DNA of 64,000 nt from Agrobacterium tumefaciens_K (GTDB lineage: Bacteria; Pseudomonadota; Alphaproteobacteria; Rhizobiales; Rhizobiaceae), in NCBI RefSeq assembly GCF_031801495.1, contig NZ_JAOEGC010000001.1:806001-870000 (forward strand), read 5' to 3'. Positions 18,872 to 27,679 of the stretch are shown here, in pieces (the stretch's first letter is position 1; each line of letters opens with the position of its first letter). The notes under the pieces were generated by a model that did no database searches, was not told where the DNA came from, and worked only from the letters and a program-made list of their open reading frames with translations. A program made the translations under genes and the position numbers.

Positions 18872-18949
18872 ATCGAGGCGTTCCTGCTGCTCCGTCTGTC
18901 TTTCGTGCACGCTGTTTTCCGAAAGGTGGTCGATTGAGCTGAATTGACT

Positions 18950-19057
18950 TAGAGCGCCGTGTGTCCTTTCGGACGCACAAAGGACGCTCTAAACTATTGA
19001 ATCTGCGCATCGTGCTTTCCGAAAATCGATTCCGATTTTCGGGCCGATGCGCTAGAT
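18950..19057. repeat. RIME-like intergenic double palindrome
   Basis: Two adjacent imperfect palindromes: 18951-18990 (arms AGAGCGCC... and ...GGACGCTCT around TTTCGGACG) and 19005-19052 (arms GCGCATCG... and ...CGATGCGC around an AAAATCGATTCCGATTTT core). The layout, the length of about 108 bases and the wording fit the Rhizobium intergenic mosaic element RIME1, as I recall it. It lies upstream of fecI and could affect transcript ends or simply be a dispersed non-coding element. Confidence 0.7.
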
Positions 19058-19566
19058 CTGTAAACGCATGGTGCTTTATCTAGCAACAAAAACTTGAATT
19101 AGAAAGTCATATTCAGATCTGTCACAGCAATTACGGACTCTGCCTATGCGGCGTAATCCCGGCGGTGCCTGGACGACCAGATCCGTAGGGGGGTGATATA
19201 ATTGGGAGAGGCGATCACCAGCGAACGATTTGCCATGGTTCAAGGCCGGGTCTCGAGTTCACCGGAGAAGGCCGCCCGGACAAGCTCACGCCGGATGTTG
19301 TCGGGCGCTTGATCGTCATCGATTGTCGGGGCAATTTTTCAGGCGCAGCTCAGTTGTTGCGTCTCTAACCGTTTCCATTGACCAGTCCCTTTGCCAGCCT
19401 TCCTGCTCCCGCCTTGGCTGATCGATTGTGTATGCACCAACATCCGCGAGTGCTCAGCTCCTCGCTTATCCCTACGTTGGTGCCGGTGACGCACATAGGC
19501 TTGTCGCTCGTTTTAGTCCGTCGACGGAGCTTTGTTCTCCGGGTTGAGAGGTTGTTTTACAGCTGT
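19058..19566. other. No recognisable gene; left flank of the truncated hydrolase copy
   Basis: About 500 bases without a coding region I can support. Short open frames exist on both strands, but none gives known family text. A minus-strand stretch at about 19243-19320 reads APDNIRRELVRAAFSGELET, which looks protein-like and may be a remnant of an unidentified gene. The segment ends where homology to the hydrolase gene at 56 kb begins. Confidence 0.5.
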
Positions 19567-19905
19567 CCGTTCTACGGTTTCAACCGTGACGGTGCGACGG
19601 TTCAGGAAGGCGTGATCCAGAACTGGTGGCGTCAGGGCATGATGGGCGGCGCCAAGGCCCATTACGACGGCATCAAGGCGTTTTCCGAGACAGACCAGAC
19701 GGAAGACCTGAAGGCCATCACGGTTCCGACGCTGGTGCTGCATGGCGAAGACGACCAGATCGTGCCGATTGCCGATGCGGCGCACAAGGCGATCAAGCTT
19801 CTGGCGAACGGCACCCTGAAGACCTATCCCGGCTTCTCGCACGGCATGCTGACCGTCAATGCCGACGTGCTGAACGCCGATCTGCTCGCCTTCATCAAGG
19901 GCTGA
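19567..19905 (+). pseudogene. 5'-truncated copy of the alpha/beta hydrolase gene (direct repeat, left copy)
   Basis: These 339 bases encode the C-terminal third of the hydrolase found complete at 55767-56747. Aligned by eye, the two copies differ at three positions (ACA/ACC, ATC/ATT, ACC/ACG), all third-base and silent, and by a three-base NNG insert at the gap in the right copy. The left copy lacks the nucleophile half, so it cannot be an active enzyme, although an open frame runs in from unrelated sequence at 19378. Similarity begins abruptly at 19567 and stops at the TGA; downstream flanks differ and each copy has its own hairpin. It marks the left edge of a 37-kb segment. Confidence 0.85.
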
Positions 19906-19961
19906 TCGTGATCCGGTATGGGAGACCCATGCCGCGGCCGTCTCCGGCAGATCGAAAAAAT

Positions 19962-19983
19962 AAAAGGGCGTCCGCGCCCTTTT
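19962..19983 (+). terminator. Rho-independent terminator after the truncated hydrolase
   Basis: A 9-bp stem (AAAAGGGCG at 19962-19970, CGCCCTTTT at 19975-19983) with a TCCG loop and trailing T residues lies 57 bases after the hydrolase stop. It looks like an intact native terminator. Confidence 0.75.
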
Positions 19984-20664
19984 TCAACGATCATTGCCCC
20001 ACAGGCCGCGCTCGGCCGCGCAGTGCACTCCGTAGCGACTACCACGGCACAGCCGTTCACCGGTTTTTCGAAGTCGCTCCCTCGGAAGGACTGAGTTAGC
20101 TTGGATGCGATATAGACAATGCCCGGTGATGCCCGACCAAAGCTGCCAAGCTTCCTGGTATTGGCAACACTAATTTCCCCACGCCATCCGCAATGCCATG
20201 ACCGGTCGCCTCTGGATGATAGCGCGGGTTTTGGTGCATCGGCGCGGGCCTATTTCCGGGCTTAAAGCCAACGAGCGCTCTTGTTGTGATGACGGAACCG
20301 TCTTGCTGCGCATGAAGTCCGTTGCACACGGGCGCACTGATTGGTTCGTCTTGTTCTCCCTAGTCTCAGCATAGGCCTCCGGTTCGGCCCCTGGGTTCGC
20401 ATAGACTGAGGGGACTTCGACCAGAAGACATTGCCTCTGCGCCCGGAGGATATTGCGAGCGCGATGGCATCACACGCCGCGATCATTTCTCTGCCCCTAT
20501 CTCTCATCGCCTTGTGCAGCTTGGCAGTGACGAGCTTGCTGGTGTTCTGTGAAACCTTTTGGAATGCCGAGAGTTTGGTCTGGGAGCATATCAGCTCATT
20601 TTTTTCACAGCATGCGATCGCCGTAGACAAGGGTGGTTTGCATCGGTTTGCGAGGAGATGCCGT
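19984..20664. other. Non-coding or unrecognised region before the microprotein gene
   Basis: About 680 bases without a supported gene. The only text that looks protein-like is on the minus strand, about 20410-20580, reading KLVTAKLHKAMRDRGREMIA and continuing for some 20 residues; it has no good start signal and flows into arginine-rich noise. It may be an unknown small gene or a remnant. Promoter elements for the following membrane genes must lie here, but I see no clear match. Confidence 0.4.
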
Positions 20665-20739
20665 ATGAATTCCATAATTTACCTGGTTGGGCTGGTCGTT
20701 GTCGTCCTGTTTATTCTCTCACTGCTGGGGTTACGCTGA
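20665..20739 (+). CDS. 24-residue membrane microprotein, coupled to the next gene
   Basis: A very short gene: ATG at 20665, TGA at 20737-20739. The product is almost entirely one membrane helix (IIYLVGLVVVVLFILSLLG) with a polar start (MNS) and an arginine at the very end. GAGGAG lies about seven bases before the ATG, a good ribosome site. Its stop codon overlaps the next ATG in TGATG, so the two are translationally coupled. The coupling, the ribosome site and the clean helix argue for a real gene. I recall similar short frames before this kind of gene in other rhizobia. Function unknown; a partner of the next membrane protein is likely. Confidence 0.65.
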   Translation: MNSIIYLVGLVVVVLFILSLLGLR

Positions 20740-21827
20740 TGGTAGATTCAAGCGGAATTGATACAAATCCAAACCGCAGCTACGTCGATTGGCCCGCAAT
20801 TTTCGCCGGAGCGATCATAGCTTCCGGAGCGATGGCAGTGCTTACGACCTTTGCCAGTGGCTTGGGACTGAGTTCGATCTCTGTTGACGAAGGTGGCGAT
20901 GTGAGTTCCGTATGGCTGATAGTGACGGGACTGTTCATCATTGTCTCGATGGTCGCTTCCTACATGCTGGGCGGTTACATCACAGGTCGGATGCGGCGCC
21001 CAGCGGGTTCGGCCGATCGTGATGAACTAACAACCCGTGACGGCGTGAATGGCCTTGTCGTCTGGGGGATTGGAACGGTCGTTTCGGCATTTTTAGCGGT
21101 TGGCGTTTTGTCCGGTGGTGCGAAGGCTGTCGGCAGCGTCGCTCAGACGACTGTCGAAGCGACAGGGACTGCTCTTGGTGGCGCATTGCAAAGTGTGGGT
21201 CAGGCCACCGGTGGGTTGGTCGCAGGTGCAGGCAGCGCGGCTGGCGGCCTTGCACAGGGTGCCGGTCAGGCAGTAGCACCGAGCCTTGAACAGATGCTTC
21301 CGCAAGGACTGAAGGCCAATCCGGTAGATTATTTCACTGATACGCTACTTCGCACGGACGCGCAGGCCGGTCAGCCACAAGGAGCCCAGAACACCGGCGA
21401 CTACCAGAGGCAGATCGGTGGAATACTCGGTAACGTGCTCTCAACCGGCGAGATCTCCGATGCTGACCGAACCTGGCTGGCAAACGAGGTCGCTGCCCGG
21501 ACCGGTATCAGTCAAACCGACGCACAGGGACGGGTCGATGAGACAGTCGAGCGTGTCCAGGCAGTCAGGACCCAAGCTCAACAGAAAGTTGACGAAGCAA
21601 AGAAGCAGATCGACGATACCAGAGCACAAGCCGAACGGGCCCTGGAGGATGCGAAGACCAAGGCTGCGGATGCTGCCGAAAAGGCGCGAATTGCCGGCGT
21701 GCTCAGCGCTTTTCTACTGGCCGCGTCCGCGCTGGTGTCTTCGGCTGCCGCCTATATTGGTGCTGTCCATGGCGGACGCCATCGCGACGAAGGTCGGATA
21801 TGGGGAGGCCTTTCCTACAGGAGATAA
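20739..21827 (+). CDS. Membrane protein with glycine-rich linker and coiled coil, function unknown
   Basis: From the ATG at 20739 the product is 362 residues. Visible in order: three membrane segments (about 22-45, 58-82, 103-125), a small-residue region rich in Gly/Ala/Gln (about 130-185), a soluble part, a charged coiled coil (about 270-325, heptad-like text such as VRTQAQQKVDEAKKQIDDTR), then a fourth hydrophobic segment and a basic tail (HGGRHRDEGR). The repeated VGQATGG and AGSAAGGLAQGAG motifs suggest a flexible or amphipathic stretch. I do not recognise a named domain. It is coupled to the microprotein before it and followed by a hairpin. An envelope-stress role is a guess. Confidence 0.75.
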   Translation: MVDSSGIDTNPNRSYVDWPAIFAGAIIASGAMAVLTTFASGLGLSSISVDEGGDVSSVWLIVTGLFIIVSMVASYMLGGYITGRMRRPAGSADRDELTTRDGVNGLVVWGIGTVVSAFLAVGVLSGGAKAVGSVAQTTVEATGTALGGALQSVGQATGGLVAGAGSAAGGLAQGAGQAVAPSLEQMLPQGLKANPVDYFTDTLLRTDAQAGQPQGAQNTGDYQRQIGGILGNVLSTGEISDADRTWLANEVAARTGISQTDAQGRVDETVERVQAVRTQAQQKVDEAKKQIDDTRAQAERALEDAKTKAADAAEKARIAGVLSAFLLAASALVSSAAAYIGAVHGGRHRDEGRIWGGLSYRR

Positions 21828-21843
21828 TTCCCATCGAAACAAT

Positions 21844-21873
21844 TGAGCTTCCGGACTCCGCGCCGGAAGCTCA
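21844..21873 (+). terminator. Strong hairpin after the membrane gene
   Basis: Perfect 11-bp stem (TGAGCTTCCGG at 21844-21854, CCGGAAGCTCA at 21863-21873) with an eight-base loop, 16 bases after the stop codon. There is no T-run, so it may be a transcript-end stabiliser rather than a classic terminator. Confidence 0.65.
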
Positions 21874-21876
21874 TCT

Positions 21877-22224
21877 ATGAATGATGCTCCACAGATGGTC
21901 ACCTTCCGGGTTGAGGGGCAACCGGAGCGAGAGGGATTGCGTCACTGCACTGATTGCCGGACAGAAAGCGGATCAGCTTTCCCCATTTCGGAATCTGTTC
22001 CGCGAACCGTTCGAAACATCCGGCGAGATGCAGGTGTATTGTGGACATGGATTTCGCAAGCCCAAGACTGTTTTCACGCAGCGACGTAGGTCGAGATCAA
22101 GCTGGGCTGCATCGGAGATACACCGATACATCTGAGACCCGCATAAGAACTCTGGCTCAAGAGGCGTGAGCTTTGGCTGTCACCCGCGGCGGATGGTGCA
22201 CAGTTTGGGGAGGATCGTTTCTAG
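21877..22224 (+). pseudogene. Decayed GFA-family (glutathione-dependent formaldehyde-activating type) gene
   Basis: Three pieces of one zinc-protein family are seen in order but not in one frame. First, VTFRVEGQPEREGLRHCTDC then RTESGSAF, the family's HCxxCR core. Second, in another frame, FETSGEMQVYCGHGF. Third, IKLGCIGDTPIHLRPA, an in-frame TAA, then ELWLKRRELWLSP and AADGAQFGEDRF with a TAG at 22222-22224. GFA-family proteins carry exactly these blocks. The N-terminal cysteine motif, the CxxC zinc site after the second block and the continuous frame are lost, so the gene is dead. It sits directly behind a hairpin inside the accessory segment. Confidence 0.75.
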
Positions 22225-22900
22225 CGTTGCTTTCTCCGTATGCTGCCCGCGTAATATCAAGGAAACGGTCAGCTAAGAGTAGAGCCCCCCGCATGTTGCT
22301 AGGTAAAGCCAGAGTCCAGCCGCAAGCCCCACGGGCCTGGCAATATCCCAGCCCCTGCTGAACGTACCTGAAGGTGCTTCTAGCCCAGTCGGATCATCGC
22401 CGGAAATCGCGGCAATGCCACCTCGGGCGGGTGGGGGGTGAAGTTGAAGGACTTTCGTCCCTTGACGACCCGGCGCCAAATTCCATCGTGAGGATTTATA
22501 CCGCGACCGCCGGTCTGACGGCGATTCGGCGAAGGGTGAGTTTCGACTGCTGTCGGTCTCGAAAAGTCCGCTTGAGACATTCCAACCCGGGAGATAGTAG
22601 CTCGTACCATCACCATATCCGTGACCTGCACATCGATAGGTTGAAGGTAAACTCGCAAAATCTCCCACTAAAATCGCTTGGGAGAGGAAGTGCGTGACGT
22701 ATGAGTTGACTTTCATTGGAGCGAGGGGAATGGAAAGGGCAGCTGCCTTTGAAAAAGTATTGATGCTTGACCCTTGGGTAGACACTATTCCCGATCTCAG
22801 TAGCCTTTGGCGGATCCGGCGCCGTAGCAGGACGCGTCATTGACATTCTCATCTGAAGCTTGCGGCGAGCGTTTTACGGAACCAAATGTCCGGAGAGACG
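22225..22900. other. No recognisable gene
   Basis: Open frames here are short or compositionally poor, including a minus-strand frame from 22785 to 22273 whose translation has no family character. A plus-strand fragment near 22795-22853 reads SVAFGGSGAVAGRVIDILI, which looks like a scrap of a membrane protein after an in-frame stop. The segment is probably decayed sequence between the GFA remnant and the small gene to the right. Confidence 0.45.
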
Positions 22901-23047
22901 TTACCAGAGCAGCCAGGTATCCGCGTCCCCCAGCAACGCCTGGCTGAATTCTGAAAGTGGCACGTCCTTCTCCATAAGGCGTGTCGCTTTCGCTTTGTCC
23001 ATATCTTTGATCGCATAGTGAAACTCGATACTTGGTATCGGCGTCAT
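22901..23047 (-). CDS. 48-residue hypothetical protein
   Basis: A short frame with ATG at 23047 and TAA at 22901-22903. The product begins MTPIPSIEFHYAIKDMDKAK and ends in DADTWLLW; it is acidic to neutral, probably helical, without membrane segments or cysteines. A weak GAGGG lies upstream of the ATG. The orderly composition makes it more gene-like than the surrounding frames, but I do not recognise a family. It is isolated, with no partner gene close by. Confidence 0.35.
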   Translation of the reverse strand: MTPIPSIEFHYAIKDMDKAKATRLMEKDVPLSEFSQALLGDADTWLLW

Positions 23048-23079
23048 GCTGTGCCCTCTAAAGGCGAGAAGCATTGCAC

Positions 23080-23103
23080 GAAAGATGTGATCCTACATCT
23101 TTC
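23080..23103. repeat. Perfect 9-bp inverted repeat
   Basis: GAAAGATGT (23080-23088) and ACATCTTTC (23095-23103) flank GATCCT, which is almost self-complementary. It lies 33 bases upstream of the 48-residue gene (minus strand) and may be an operator or a transcript-end hairpin. The bases from 23104 to 23402 hold no gene I can support. Confidence 0.5.
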
Positions 23104-23402
23104 ACGCTCAAGCCTTCATTCCTGCTTGCGACACGGTATCTCGCGCTTGCCAAATCCCGATCATGTAGGGCTGGGCGGTTGAAAATCCCGCGAGGCAGAC
23201 TGCTTCCATATCGATTGAGTAGAGGTGCAATGCGAAGGAGGCAAGGCATTCCCCTTGCCGGGATGTTCATCGATAACGGCGTCTGTTCGTGCACCACGAC
23301 ACACGGAAAGAATGGGGTCGTCGATCACATCTTTGACGCGGCGTGCGCATGAAATGGAAACGAGCACCGTCAGACCACGTCTCAACACTTTGGGACTAGC
23401 AC

Positions 23403-24299
23403 CTAGGCGATACCCTTTCCACCCGTCATGCCGTAAACTTCGCCATTGATGAAGCTGGCGTCCTGTGAGGCCAGAAGGACATAGAGCGGTGCCAGTTCAA
23501 CGGGTTGGCCGGGTCGCCCAAAATCGCTGTCTTCTCCGAAGTGTTTCACCTTTTCGTCGGGCTGACCGCCACTGGGTTGAAGCACGGTCCAGAAAGGCCC
23601 TGGCGCGACGACGTTGGCGCGTACGCCCTTTTCGATCAGTTGTTTCGATAGCGCCTTGGTATAGGCAACTATCCCTGCCTTGGTTGTCGCGTAATCGAGC
23701 AGGATGGGTGAGGGTTTATACGCCTGGATCGAAGCCGTTGTGATCACCGACGCGCCGGGTTTTAGATGCGGCGCTGCCGCTTGAGCGATCCAGTGAAGAG
23801 CGTAGAGATTGGTCTTCATCGTCTGGTCAAAGTCATCAGTAGACAACTCGCCGATGTCATCGCGGTACTGCTGCCGCGCCGCATTGATGACCAACACATC
23901 CAGGCCGTTTAGATCACACACGGCCTTCTCCACCATTTCCCGACACCAAGCCTCCTGTTTGATGTCCCCCGGAAGCGCCACCGCAATGCGGCCCTCGGCC
24001 CTGATCAGCTCGATCACCCTTTCAGCGTCAGGCTCTTCCTCTTCGAGGTAAGAGATGGCAACGTCTGCGCCTTCGCGGGCAAATGCTATCGCTACAGCTC
24101 TGCCAATGCCGGAATCGCCGCCGGTGATAAGCGCCTTCCTCCCTTTGAGTTTTCCGGACCCCTGGTAACTTTCCTCACCGTGGTCTGGTATCGGCCACAT
24201 GTTCCCAGCCAGCCCTGGCTGGGTTTGACGTTGTGCTTCAAAGGGTGGCGAGGGGTATAGGTTGCGTGGGTCCTGCAGCGTGTGAGGGTCAGACATCAT
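23403..24299 (-). CDS. SDR oxidoreductase of the general-stress type (YhdG/YghA-like)
   Basis: A 298-residue SDR with an N-terminal extension (about 50 residues: LYPSPPFEAQRQTQPGLAG and PDHGEESYQGSGKLKGR) typical of the stress-associated branch. The NAD(P) motif TGGDSGIG lies near 59-66, NAA near 137 in place of NAG, and YATTK is the catalytic Tyr-Lys pair. GGAG just upstream could serve the ATG at 24299 or at 24296. An EcfG-type promoter match lies 67-91 bases upstream, which fits with such SDRs belonging to general-stress regulons. Substrate unknown; sugar or aldehyde reduction is the family guess. Confidence 0.88.
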   Translation of the reverse strand: MMSDPHTLQDPRNLYPSPPFEAQRQTQPGLAGNMWPIPDHGEESYQGSGKLKGRKALITGGDSGIGRAVAIAFAREGADVAISYLEEEEPDAERVIELIRAEGRIAVALPGDIKQEAWCREMVEKAVCDLNGLDVLVINAARQQYRDDIGELSTDDFDQTMKTNLYALHWIAQAAAPHLKPGASVITTASIQAYKPSPILLDYATTKAGIVAYTKALSKQLIEKGVRANVVAPGPFWTVLQPSGGQPDEKVKHFGEDSDFGRPGQPVELAPLYVLLASQDASFINGEVYGMTGGKGIA

Positions 24300-24365
24300 T
24301 GCTCTCCATGACGAATTTGCGAACGAGATCGCTCACGGTGCGAATTTATTTTTGCGTACGTAGGT

Positions 24366-24390
24366 AACGCGCAGTTCGCTGCGTCGTTCC
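24366..24390 (-). promoter_or_regulatory. EcfG (general stress sigma) promoter match for the SDR gene
   Basis: Read on the minus strand: GGAAC (24390-24386), a 16-base spacer, then CGTT (24369-24366). This equals the alphaproteobacterial EcfG/RpoE2 consensus GGAAC-N16/17-CGTT exactly. It lies 67 bases before the SDR start and points at it. Confidence 0.7.
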
Positions 24391-24730
24391 AGAAAGTGCG
24401 TTTCAATTTTGCGGGCGAACCGAGTTTGCAAGAGAAGGGAGACGGTGATGGCGATGGTGAAAAAAGAAAACTTTTCGTGCCGAATTCGGTTGGTCGATGG
24501 GAAGACATCAGTGGCAAAAGTTATGCGCTGAGTGTCCGGCCAGGGAGAGAAAATGTTTGTTCTGTATGGGATTGGGCGGACACGCGATTACCAGCCAATG
24601 GGCGTGCAGTTGCCTCTTCGATATCCCCTATAGGTCTTTCGACCGACCGATAGATCATCTTTCCGCTTGCCGGTTGAGTGTTATTTACCTGCACCTTGGA
24701 ACCTGCTCAGGGCCAACGCCTTTTTACCTT
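24391..24730. other. Spacer before the LigD operon, no gene seen
   Basis: About 340 bases between divergent transcription units (stress SDR to the left, LigD operon to the right). No gene is supported. A GGAAC occurs near 24697, but no CGTT follows at the right distance, so I do not call an EcfG promoter for the LigD side. Confidence 0.45.
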
Positions 24731-25018
24731 ATGGACATATCAGAGAACAAACCCAGCCGGCTGCAAGCTGATCTCGATATCCGGGATGCGATCATACACG
24801 TCCTCTATCTCAAGCTCGTTGCTGAGCATGAAACGCGAGAAGCTGTCATCGACGCTGCTCGTGCTGGAGCCGCGCCGGAAGTGCTTGAGGCGATAGCGTC
24901 CGATCCTGTACCCGTGATCGATGAATTCGGACAAAAGGAAACCGTGCGCGAGCTTCTGCATCACTTCTCGAAGATGCAGTCTCATTGTTCGGGCAAGAAA
25001 ACCCCGTCGGACCGGTGA
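24731..25018 (+). CDS. Small hypothetical protein directly upstream of ligD
   Basis: From the ATG at 24731 the product is 95 residues, starting MDISENKPSRLQADLDIRDA. It is helical and acidic in its first half (AIIHVLYLKLVAEHETREAV), with a basic tail (SGKKTPSDR), no membrane segment and one cysteine. I recognise no domain. The stop is four bases before the ligD ATG, so it is probably co-expressed and may be an accessory factor of end joining, but that is inference from position alone. No clear ribosome site precedes this ATG; a later start is possible. Confidence 0.55.
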   Translation: MDISENKPSRLQADLDIRDAIIHVLYLKLVAEHETREAVIDAARAGAAPEVLEAIASDPVPVIDEFGQKETVRELLHHFSKMQSHCSGKKTPSDR

Positions 25019-25022
25019 ACTC

Positions 25023-27656
25023 ATGTCCGAAAAACTCTCGACCTACCAAAGTAAACGCGATTTCACGAAGACGAAAGAGCCCGCCGGGAGAGCAGAGATA
25101 AAGCCCTCGCAGCGGCTACGCTTTGTCATCCAGAAACATGATGCCACCCGCCTGCATTACGATCTTCGCCTTGAGCTTGATGGCGTATTCAAGTCCTGGG
25201 CCGTCACGCGTGGTCCCTCTCTTGATCCGGAAGACAAACGTCTGGCGGTGGAGGTTGAGGACCATCCCCTCGACTATGGTGATTTCGAAGGCACGATCCC
25301 CGAGGGCGAATATGGCGGCGGTACGGTGATGCTGTGGGACCGTGGCTACTGGGAGCCGGAAGGTGATCTCTCTCCAGAAGATGCGATCAGGAAAGGCGAC
25401 CTCAAATTCGTCCTCCATGGTGATCGCCTGCAAGGCAGTTTCGTGCTCGTGCGCATGAAACACGACCGAAACGGTGGAAAGCGAACCAACTGGCTGCTGA
25501 TCAAGCACCGCGATGACAACGCCGTCAGCCGGAATGGCGGTGCCATCCTCAACCGCGAAAAAACGTCGGTTGCGTCCGGTCGGGAAATGGCGGCAATCGC
25601 TGCGGGCACAGGCCGAAAGCCGAAGCCATTTATGTCCAGTGAAGCCATCATCGATGCGGATGCCGTGTGGGACAGCAGCGAGGGGCACACGGCGCAGGAG
25701 CGGCAAAAACATCGGCAAAACGAAGCCAACAGAAAAAAGCGCGCTGTAGCAGGCACGATGCCCGCCTTCGTCCCGCCACAGCTTTGTAAATCTCAGGAGA
25801 GGCCGCCGTCTGCCACGGGCTGGGTACATGAAATCAAGTTCGACGGTTACCGTATTCAGATACGCGTCGAGGCGGGCAAAGTTCAGCTTAAGACCCGGAA
25901 AGGGCTCGACTGGACAAAGCGGTTCAGCCACATCGCTGCCGATGCCGCCGGTCTTCCCGATGCCATCATCGATGGCGAGGTCTGCGCGCTGGATGAGAGC
26001 GGTGCTCCGGATTTTTCAGCGCTTCAGGCGGCCCTGTCCGAGGGGCAGACCGAGCGCCTGGTCTATTTCGCTTTCGACCTTTTGTTCGACGCCGAAGCTG
26101 ATTTGCGGGATCTGCCGCTTCATGATCGTAAATCCCGGCTAGAGGCCCTTCTCGCCGAAGGAAAGCTCACACAGCGCATCAGGTATGCCGATCATTTCGA
26201 TACGGGTGGCGATGCCGTGCTTCGCTCGGCATGTCGCCTATCTCTGGAAGGTATTGTCTCGAAGAAGGCTGATGCGCCCTACCAGTCCGGTCGAAGCGAT
26301 AGCTGGATAAAGTCCAAATGCAGGGCCGGTCATGAGGTGGTCATTGGCGGTTACGCAACGACGAACGGCAGGTTTCGATCTCTGCTGGTCGGAGTTTATC
26401 GAGGCAAGCACTTCGTTTATGTGGGCCGTGTCGGTACCGGGTTTGGTACCGGTAAATCGGATATGCTGCTGGACGTTCTGTCGCCGCTGAAGATTACCCG
26501 TTCGCCTTTTACCGGGATCGGCGCGCCGAAGAAGACGGCGGATATCCACTGGGTGAAACCAGCATGCGTTGCCGAGATCGAATTCGCGGGATGGACCGCC
26601 GATGGACAGGTACGTCAGGCTGCTTTCAAGGGATTGAGGGAAGACAAGCCAGCCGATGAGGTAACGACAGAGGTAGCCACATCGGTCGATCCGATCAAAC
26701 CCGATGCTGCGGCCGTACGGAAATCCGCTTCAAGGGCAAGAGGCCGAAAGGATGCGAAAGTGGAGATCATGGGTGTTCTCATATCCCATCCCGACAAGGT
26801 GCTTTGGCCGGATAAGGATGACCCGGTGACCAAGCAAGATCTGGCTCACTATTTCGAGGCTGTGGGCGATTGGATGATCGCTCATGTCAGGGGCAGACCA
26901 TGTTCAGTCATCCGGGCGCCCGATGGGATCGACGGCGAGCAATTCTTCCAGCGGCATGCGATGCCGGGCATGTCGAACTTGCTGGAGCTCGTCAAAGTCT
27001 CAGGCGACAAGAAACCTTATCTGCAGGTCGACAGGATCGAGGGGCTGGCATCGCTGGCACAGGTTGCCGCCCTCGAGCTTCATCCATGGAACTGCCAAGC
27101 GGGTGAGCCGGAATTGCCCGGCCGTCTGGTCTTCGATCTCGATCCGGGCCCGGATGTTGCATTTTCCACGGTGGTCGAGACCGCCCGCGATTTCCGGGAC
27201 CGTCTGGATGAGCTTGGTCTTGTCAGTTTCTGCAAGACGACCGGTGGCAAGGGGTTGCATGTGGTGACCCCATTGAAGACCACAAGAGGCGCACTCCCCG
27301 GATGGGATGAGGCAAAGGATTTTGCCCGGCGTGTCTGTGAGTTGATGGCAGAAGAGAAGCCTGACCTCTATCTCACTAAAATGGCAAAGAAGCTCCGGAA
27401 CGGGCGTATCTTTCTCGATTATCTGCGCAATGACCGCATGGCGACGGCGGTGGCTCCATTGTCACCTCGTGCGAGGCCCGGTGCAACCGTATCGATGCCA
27501 CTGACATGGACGCAGGTGAAATCCGATCTTGATCCCCAGCGTTTTACGATACGAACCGTACCGGCATTGCTGGGCAAGAGCGCGGCGTGGAAGGACTACC
27601 ATCAATCGGATCGCTCACTTGCGGAAGCCATTAAGCGTCTGGACAAGATGACCTGA
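25023..27656 (+). CDS. ligD: Multifunctional DNA ligase D (end-joining repair)
   Basis: Seals double-strand breaks with Ku. The 877 residues hold all three LigD domains. The 3'-phosphoesterase domain (about 30-185) has KHDATRLHYDLRLELDG at 38-54. The ATP-dependent ligase (about 265-545) has the adenylated lysine K272 in EIKFDGYR and motifs IIDGEV and LEGIVSKK. The polymerase/primase domain (about 585-870) has SHPDKVLWPD and the metal pair D705/D707 in VFDLDPGPD, plus TGGKGLHVVTPL at 740-751. The order phosphoesterase-ligase-polymerase is that of Pseudomonas and rhizobial LigD. All visible catalytic residues are present. It converges on two Ku genes with a 23-base gap. Confidence 0.95.
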   Translation: MSEKLSTYQSKRDFTKTKEPAGRAEIKPSQRLRFVIQKHDATRLHYDLRLELDGVFKSWAVTRGPSLDPEDKRLAVEVEDHPLDYGDFEGTIPEGEYGGGTVMLWDRGYWEPEGDLSPEDAIRKGDLKFVLHGDRLQGSFVLVRMKHDRNGGKRTNWLLIKHRDDNAVSRNGGAILNREKTSVASGREMAAIAAGTGRKPKPFMSSEAIIDADAVWDSSEGHTAQERQKHRQNEANRKKRAVAGTMPAFVPPQLCKSQERPPSATGWVHEIKFDGYRIQIRVEAGKVQLKTRKGLDWTKRFSHIAADAAGLPDAIIDGEVCALDESGAPDFSALQAALSEGQTERLVYFAFDLLFDAEADLRDLPLHDRKSRLEALLAEGKLTQRIRYADHFDTGGDAVLRSACRLSLEGIVSKKADAPYQSGRSDSWIKSKCRAGHEVVIGGYATTNGRFRSLLVGVYRGKHFVYVGRVGTGFGTGKSDMLLDVLSPLKITRSPFTGIGAPKKTADIHWVKPACVAEIEFAGWTADGQVRQAAFKGLREDKPADEVTTEVATSVDPIKPDAAAVRKSASRARGRKDAKVEIMGVLISHPDKVLWPDKDDPVTKQDLAHYFEAVGDWMIAHVRGRPCSVIRAPDGIDGEQFFQRHAMPGMSNLLELVKVSGDKKPYLQVDRIEGLASLAQVAALELHPWNCQAGEPELPGRLVFDLDPGPDVAFSTVVETARDFRDRLDELGLVSFCKTTGGKGLHVVTPLKTTRGALPGWDEAKDFARRVCELMAEEKPDLYLTKMAKKLRNGRIFLDYLRNDRMATAVAPLSPRARPGATVSMPLTWTQVKSDLDPQRFTIRTVPALLGKSAAWKDYHQSDRSLAEAIKRLDKMT

Positions 27657-27679
27657 CCCAGCGCCCAAAACGTCTTCGG

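Noticed and set aside
19378..19566. Open-frame extension in front of the truncated hydrolase copy
   Set aside because: The 63 codons before 19567 bear no similarity to the hydrolase N-terminus and seem to be a chance in-frame run.
20262..20675. A 137-codon minus-strand frame before the microprotein gene
   Set aside because: Part of it looks helical and protein-like, but no ribosome site, family match or clear end of similarity was found, so it is mentioned only in the region note.
24690..24730. GGAAC before the LigD operon as a third general-stress promoter
   Set aside because: No CGTT lies 16-17 bases downstream; the -10 part is absent.
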